The position numbers were made by a program, and so were the translations under genes. Of a stretch of 17,419 bases of DNA, positions 14,209 to 17,419 are shown one piece after another (within the stretch, counting starts at the first letter, position 1; every line of letters starts with the position of its first letter). This stretch comes from JAAYDF01 sp964511155 (GTDB lineage: Bacteria > Planctomycetota > Phycisphaerae > UBA1845 > PWPN01). The stretch is from assembly GCA_964511155.1 (NCBI GenBank), contig CAZEEJ010000113.1:1-17419 (forward strand), written 5' to 3'. The notes under the pieces are model-generated. The model searched no databases. It worked only from the letters and a program-made list of their open reading frames with translations, and was not told where the DNA came from.

Positions 14209-15033
14209 TCAGCCCAGCAGCGATTCAAGGAGGGCGATGGCCTCGCGGATGTCCGCCAATCGCTGCTTTCCGGCCTCGCGTTCGATGACCAGCGGACCGC
14301 GGTAGCCCTGGGCCCGCAGCTTGCTGACGACGCGGGGGATGTCGGCCTCGCCGGTGCCCAGGACGACCTCCTCGCCCCAGTCCCGTCCGGGGGCCTTGGA
14401 CCAGGTGGCGTCTTTCATGTGCACGTGGACGATGCGCTGGCCGAGCCCCCCGACCGCTTCGATGGGCTCGCTGACGCCGTAGAGGATCATGTTGGCCGGG
14501 TCGAAGTTGACGGCGATATTGGGCCGCCCCACCCGGTCGATGAACGCGATCAGGTCCTCGACTTTCTCCTGCCCGGTCTCCATGACGAGGCTGACGCCAA
14601 ACTGTCCCAGGGCGTCGCAGATGTCCTTGAGCCGGTCCACCATGATCGCGTATTGGGGGTCGCGGGCGTCGTGCGGGACGAAGCCGATGTGGGTCATGAG
14701 GTGGCGCAGGCCGAGCCGGGCGGTGATCTCCGCGGCGCCGATCGTCTTGGCCCGACGTTCGGGCCAGACGTCGTCGGGCTTGAAGCCGCCGGTGGCGGCA
14801 ATCCGGGCGATACTCGAGTAATCCTCGCCGGCGAAGGCCACACAGGTGGCACTCATCTCCAGGCCGCTGGCCTGGACGGTCTGGATCACCCGGTCCGGGT
14901 CGCGCCAGCCCTCGTCGAAGAGCCCGAGGTGCACCAGCTTGAGACCAAGCTGGTCACGAATGGTCGCCAAGGTCTGGGCGAGGTCGGGGATGGCCAGGGA
15001 CCACGAACAGACACCGATCTGCAAAGGTTGCAT
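14209..15033 (-). CDS. Sugar phosphate isomerase/epimerase-like TIM-barrel protein
   Basis: A 274-residue protein of the xylose isomerase-like/AP endonuclease 2 superfamily. GGAGG lies 7 nt before ATG 15033; the longer open frame upstream is repeat DNA. Expected metal ligands are all visible: Glu152 (VMETGQE), Asp178 (NFDPANMI), His205 (HVHMKD) and Glu251 (VIEREAG). The start MQPLQIGVCSWSL is also typical (first strand with a W). Members isomerise or epimerise keto sugars, inosose or hydroxypyruvate; the specific substrate cannot be read here. It precedes glycogen synthase by 47 bp on the same strand, so both are probably co-transcribed. Confidence 0.85.
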   Translation of the reverse strand: MQPLQIGVCSWSLAIPDLAQTLATIRDQLGLKLVHLGLFDEGWRDPDRVIQTVQASGLEMSATCVAFAGEDYSSIARIAATGGFKPDDVWPERRAKTIGAAEITARLGLRHLMTHIGFVPHDARDPQYAIMVDRLKDICDALGQFGVSLVMETGQEKVEDLIAFIDRVGRPNIAVNFDPANMILYGVSEPIEAVGGLGQRIVHVHMKDATWSKAPGRDWGEEVVLGTGEADIPRVVSKLRAQGYRGPLVIEREAGKQRLADIREAIALLESLLG

Positions 15034-15154
15034 AACCGTTCCTCCATCAAAGGTGACGTGCCGGGTATCCTGGCATACCTCGCGGTTTTCTTCAAGCGCC
15101 GCCGATCCGAGGATGTCCCCCCGGGTCCGTGACAGAATCGGCGGGGTGCGATTC

Positions 15155-15309
15155 GTAGCGGTCGCCCCCCGTGGCGACCGGCGGGTGGCCCATCCTTGCG
15201 CAGCAAGGGTGGGCTCGCGATGATCGAGCGCGTGACGGGTGGCATGGGTCGGTACTCCGACCCGTGGTTGCGCCGGGGTAGGCCACGGGCCTGAGTACAG
15301 GCTCAGGCC
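15155..15309. repeat. Hairpin cluster with mosaic repeat, copy 3
   Basis: Four inverted repeats in a row: CGGTCGCC-ccccgt-GGCGACCG (15159-15180), CCTTGC-gca-GCAAGG (inside 15188-15213), GGGTCGG-tact-CCGACCC (15246-15263) and GGCCTGAG-tacagg-CTCAGGCC (15288-15309). The first is the block shared with 4980 and 8538. It lies upstream of the isomerase gene; 15034-15154 holds nothing recognised beyond that gene's Shine-Dalgarno. Confidence 0.8.
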
Positions 15310-15634
15310 ACCCATCCGCACCGTCGTCAGCCGACCCCGCCATCCGCTGCATCACGACACGGGCTTGGCCGTCCGACAGAAACCGCAATCGGAAAATGTC
15401 CGAGAGTAACCCTTAACCAGCGTCCCTCGTTCGGGGTATGTTGAAGATAGCTGGAGGGGTTGCCAGTGTCGGGGCGATCCTGGACCGCATGTGAGGTCAC
15501 CGGACCATGAGCCGGCAAATACACAAGCGCACGTTCGCCCAACGAGCCGTGGGCTTCCGCCCGCGCGGTCCTTCGGACGGCGCGACAAGCATTGCCGACG
15601 ACGGACTCCACAAACGAGTCCCGTTTTCAGCGTT
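15310..15634. other. Non-coding flank upstream of the module array
   Basis: No convincing gene. There is GGGTATGTTGAAGATAGCTG near 15435, which may belong to a promoter or 5' leader. A hairpin CGCGC-g-GTCC-ttc-GGAC-g-GCGCG lies around 15563-15585. A possible 46-residue frame (15507-15647, starts MSRQIHKRTF) ends in the TGA that overlaps the ATGAACC of the leader block; I do not call it. This is probably the left boundary of the cassette-like region. Confidence 0.4.
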
Positions 15635-15716
15635 CTTACGGGGATGAACCATGGACAAATCGGACCGCCACGACACTCGGCCCGGAAAGCACGCCTCGCC
15701 CCGTCGGGCGGCCGAC
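15635..15716 (+). repeat. Module leader block, copy 1 (82 bp)
   Basis: Starts CTTACGGGGATGAACC, includes ATG 15651, and ends GGGCGGCCGAC. It matches 16383-16464 at 80 of 82 positions (the two differences change one codon, AAA to ACG). The period between copies is 748 bp. It contains a ribosome-binding-like GGGGA and the first 22 codons of a leader peptide in both copies. Confidence 0.95.
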
Positions 15717-15770
15717 GAAGAAGCAGAAGTCCAACTAATGGCTTCTGCCCCCTTTTCTGTCCACAGCTAA
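15651..15770 (+). CDS. Module 1 leader peptide, 39 aa
   Basis: A short frame starting MDKSDRHDTRPGK, continuing ASPRRAAD and ending FSVHS-stop. The first 22 residues equal those of the 192-residue protein of module 2 except Lys3/Thr3. GGGGA lies 7 nt before the ATG. It ends 12 nt before the start of the membrane protein gene of the same module, so it may be translated as a leader or may be the displaced N-terminus of an older fused gene. The basic, polar sequence has no signal peptide. Its 3' part is overlapped by a terminator-like stem-loop. Coding status is inferred mainly from conservation of the block. Confidence 0.4.
   Translation: MDKSDRHDTRPGKHASPRRAADEEAEVQLMASAPFSVHS
15723..15756 (+). 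terminator. Terminator- or attenuator-like stem-loop inside module 1 leader
   Basis: GCAGAAG(t)CC - aactaat - GGCTTCTGC forms a 9-bp stem with one bulged T (15723-15748), followed by CCCCTTTT (15749-15756). It lies after the conserved leader codons and before the membrane protein gene. The position fits attenuation of the downstream gene, but the tail is only four T. Module 2 has a different, weaker pairing at the equivalent place (GGAAAA ... TTTTCC, about 16476-16505). Confidence 0.4.
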
Positions 15771-15782
15771 GGGTATCGAGAG

Positions 15783-16238
15783 ATGGTGCCTAAGAAGCCT
15801 ATACGGGACCATGTGTGGACTTCATTAGAGTGGATAACTACAGCCAAGCTATTTGGAATTCTAGCTACGACAGGTTCGTGTGTGGTTTCTGGATACACTT
15901 TGGGCGAAGAATCCAGTACTCTTCCGTCTCGAGCGCTGTGGAGCATCATTGGATGCGTTATTGGTGCTGCAATGGGGCTTATCGCCTCTCAGTGTGGAAT
16001 GTTGATTGGCCATAGTGTGCTGAATCGATCTATTGTGCGAGCCTTTTCGGAGAACGCTGCATTGGGACGTGAAGTCGCGTCCCGAGCATTATCGGAGATC
16101 AAGAAGCGTCCGCGGTTACACAGCTCCTGTTTGTGCCGACAGCACATAGAGTTAGCTGAAGTCTTGGATTGGCTTGCGACGGCCGCAGAACAGGAGGGCG
16201 GCCAAGAGAAAACGCAAGAGAAAACGGGACACCACTGA
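15783..16238 (+). CDS. Module 1 small membrane protein, 151 aa
   Basis: No family recognised. A short basic N-terminus is followed by two hydrophobic segments (about 19-40, ITTAKLFGILATTGSCVVSGY, and 51-80, a Gly-rich IIGCVIGAAMGLIAS stretch), then a soluble part of about 70 residues with a Cys-containing SSCLCRQH. The last 11 residues are QEKTQEKTGHH, encoded by the conserved module tail. AAGGG (15769-15773) and GAGAG precede ATG 15783. The coding region is clearly more A/T-rich than neighbours (15841-15900 has 27/60 G+C, against 45/60 at 1501-1560), which suggests foreign origin. It shows no similarity to the module 2 protein except the tail. Orientation is opposite to the preceding metabolic genes. 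Confidence 0.6.
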   Translation: MVPKKPIRDHVWTSLEWITTAKLFGILATTGSCVVSGYTLGEESSTLPSRALWSIIGCVIGAAMGLIASQCGMLIGHSVLNRSIVRAFSENAALGREVASRALSEIKKRPRLHSSCLCRQHIELAEVLDWLATAAEQEGGQEKTQEKTGHH

Positions 16239-16349
16239 TTGTAAACCAGCCGGGTTGGTGTGTCGGGGTTCGAGCCTCTGCGTTCCTCGGCGACCTCGGC
16301 GGTAGAATGAGGAGGTGTGAACCGCAGAGGTCGCTGAGGGACGCTGAGG
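16203..16349 (+). repeat. Module tail block, copy 1 (coding tail, stop, hairpin, inverted repeat)
   Basis: It begins with two tandem copies of CAAGAGAAAACG and GGACACCACTGA, which encode QEKTQEKTGHH-stop. A small ACCAGC-cgg-GTTGGT hairpin (16245-16259) follows, then a large inverted repeat with 29-nt arms (16275-16303 and 16321-16349) matching at 25 of 29 positions. The arms are built on the CCTCTGCG/CGCAGAGG motif. The whole block matches 16942-17089 (28/36 in the coding part, roughly 90% after the stop). Confidence 0.92.
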
Positions 16350-16382
16350 ATGGGCGGTGGGCTGGCTGCCAGGAGTCGAGAC

Positions 16383-16464
16383 CTTACGGGGATGAACCAT
16401 GGACACGTCGGACCGCCACGACACTCGGCCCGGAAAGCACGCCTCGCCCCGTCGGGCGGCCGAC
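16383..16464 (+). repeat. Module leader block, copy 2 (82 bp)
   Basis: Second copy of the block at 15635-15716 with 80/82 identity. It begins 33 bp after the inverted repeat of module 1, so tail and leader blocks are adjacent, as expected for a head-to-tail array. Here the leader codons stay in frame with the following membrane protein. Confidence 0.95.
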
Positions 16465-16977
16465 CGCGCAAGGGGCGGGAAAAATCATCCTGACACCTTT
16501 TCCGGCCGTATTGATCGCGTGTGGAAGGCAGATAGCAGAATGTCGTCGGATACTGGCCGTGGCCGGTTGATGGGCATACTTGGATTGGTCGGCTCGGCCA
16601 TTACGTTCGTGTTGGGTGAGCCGATTGTCTTTGTCTGGTATGTAGCGCCTTCCGCCGTGCTATGGTGCGCGCTCCCATACCTACTACTGATGGCGCTAAG
16701 GGGGACAATCCCTGCGTGTGGGCATAATCTCAGTGTTCGATGCTTCAGCATTGTGGTCTTAGCCGTATTGAGCGTGCTCTATGCTCTAGCATACACAGCC
16801 TCTAACATCGTCGATTCTTCCCTGCTGGAGAGGGTAGGTGTGTTTGAGATTGTGATTACTTCCTTTGTTGGGCCCGTCAGCGTCCTGCTGATTGTATCTT
16901 TCATCCTTGATCTGCTCCTGGCAGCCCTTGCGGGGCAGCGGCAGGATAAAAGGGCAGATAAAAGGGGACATCACTGA
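16399..16977 (+). CDS. Module 2 small membrane protein, 192 aa
   Basis: No family recognised. Residues 1-22 are the shared module leader (MDTSDRHDTRPGK...RRAAD), fused in frame. Hydrophobic segments lie at about 57-73, 76-100, 116-135 and 149-178, giving four or more membrane passes, with a conserved-looking GEPIVFVWYVAPS stretch. The protein ends QDKRADKRGHH, the counterpart of QEKTQEKTGHH in module 1. An internal start at ATG 16540 (MSSDTGRGRL, GGAAGG 11 nt upstream) would give a 145-residue protein without the leader, matching the arrangement of module 1. Base composition is again lower in G+C (16741-16800 has 30/60). Apart from both ends it does not resemble the module 1 protein. Confidence 0.6.
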   Translation: MDTSDRHDTRPGKHASPRRAADRARGGKNHPDTFSGRIDRVWKADSRMSSDTGRGRLMGILGLVGSAITFVLGEPIVFVWYVAPSAVLWCALPYLLLMALRGTIPACGHNLSVRCFSIVVLAVLSVLYALAYTASNIVDSSLLERVGVFEIVITSFVGPVSVLLIVSFILDLLLAALAGQRQDKRADKRGHH

Positions 16978-17089
16978 TTATAACACCAGCCGGGTTGGTG
17001 TGTCGGGGTTCTCGCCTCTGCGTTCCTCGGCGACCTCTGCGGTAGAACGAAGAGGTGTGAACCGCAGAGGACGGAGAGGGCCGCAGAGG
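16942..17089 (+). repeat. Module tail block, copy 2
   Basis: Encodes QDKRADKRGHH-stop (16942-16977) through two related 12-mers (CAGGATAAAAGG, GCAGATAAAAGG) and GGACATCACTGA. It continues with the ACCAGC-cgg-GTTGGT hairpin (16985-16999) and the inverted repeat (17015-17043 with 17061-17089, 24/29 matched). After it, CTTACGGG-ATGA at about 17106-17117 resembles the first bases of a leader block with one G missing, possibly the remnant of a third module. Confidence 0.9.
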
Positions 17090-17156
17090 CTGGGCAAGGG
17101 ACCGGCCTTACGGGATGAGGGGCGCCGGGCCTTGGCGGGACGAGGGGCGGCATGAA

Positions 17157-17419
17157 CGGCCCTTTCAGGGCCGACGGTTGGTGCGGGATGCGGTTCCCAG
17201 GCCTTCGGCCTGGGCTGACAGAACGAGCCCTTCAGGCTCGAAGTTCCCGGAACGCTGAACACGTACTCGGCCTGGGCCGGCAGAGCGAGCCCATCAGGCG
17301 TGAGGTTCCCAGAGCCCTAAACACGTCCTCGGCCTGGTATGACCGCGCTGGATGGCGCTTTTGGGTAGCGGCCGCCCCCCGACTTCGGCGAGCTCTCTTC
17401 GAGCCTGCCTTCGGCTCTG
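17157..17419. repeat. Hairpins and tandem 62-bp units at right edge
   Basis: Perfect hairpins CGGCCCT-ttc-AGGGCCG (17157-17173), CCCAGGCC-ttc-GGCCTGGG (17196-17214) and CGAGCC-cttca-GGCTCG (17224-17240) are followed by units starting GGCCTGG at 17207, 17269 and 17331 (62-bp period; the third is partial). The unit's CGCTGAACACGTAC part recurs at 31-64. From 17365 the mosaic block GTAGCGGCCGCCCCCCGACT appears, identical to the reverse complement of the end of the 8538 repeat. No gene is seen in 17095-17419. Confidence 0.85.

Noticed and set aside
12275..14305. Long open frame on the plus strand opposite glycogen synthase
   Set aside because: Same reason: it is a shadow of the GT3 gene, and it is rich in Val, Gly, Asp and His as typical of antisense translation of GC-rich genes.
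15507..15647. 46-residue frame starting MSRQIHKRTF upstream of the module array
   Set aside because: No good ribosome-binding site, overlap with a hairpin, and no conservation between the modules. It could be real but cannot be supported.
16239..16349. Integron attC site
   Set aside because: The foldable inverted repeat at the module end suggested it, but no GTTRRRY/RYYYAAC core pair is seen at the expected places, and no integrase gene is in the window.

Overview
The window is GC-rich (a counted stretch, 1501-1560, is 45/60 G+C) and looks like a chromosomal segment of an uncultured planctomycete, probably of the Phycisphaerae type. The taxonomic clues are indirect: a PEP-CTERM sorted exoprotein, a eukaryote-type (GT3) glycogen synthase, a NagB/PIG-L fusion, very small lipoprotein-like genes, and many mosaic hairpin repeats between genes. 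No rRNA, tRNA, transposase, integrase or CRISPR locus was seen.

Left part, plus strand (338-6178). After a repeat-rich 5' flank with a long inverted repeat and a candidate promoter come two overlapping ABC exporter half-transporters that look like an asymmetric heterodimer. They are followed by a stand-alone phosphopantothenoylcysteine synthetase and an unrecognised 363-residue protein. Right of these (6179-6631) lies a block of short repeats where the plus-strand and minus-strand gene sets converge.

Middle part, minus strand, reading from 15033 down to 6632: a sugar isomerase/epimerase-like TIM barrel, the GT3 glycogen synthase, a PEP-CTERM secreted protein, a three-domain ADP-ribosylglycohydrolase-fold lipoprotein, a 53-residue putative lipoprotein, and the NagB/PIG-L fusion. 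Together they suggest carbohydrate storage, amino-sugar catabolism and surface glycan or conjugate handling. Only the isomerase-glycogen synthase pair (47 bp apart) is close enough to argue for one operon.

Right part (15310-17419). This is the most unusual region. Two consecutive modules of about 750 bp each begin with a nearly identical 82-bp block (80/82) that carries a start codon and a short leader peptide. Each ends with a conserved block of about 147 bp that encodes the last 11 residues and stop codon (QxKxxxKxGHH) and then a 29-nt-arm inverted repeat. Between the conserved ends the sequences are unrelated, clearly more A/T-rich than the host genes, and each encodes a different small membrane protein. 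This looks like a cassette-type array with fixed ends and exchangeable middles, but no recombinase is visible here and no attC consensus was found.

Three repeat systems recur: (i) a heptad (GAGAAGT) plus 79-bp element lying directly after the stop codons of ABC gene 2 and the NagB fusion and forming the end of the 363-residue gene; (ii) a mosaic of GC-rich hairpins at 4980, 8538, 15155 and 17365; (iii) a 62-bp unit present at both edges of the window.
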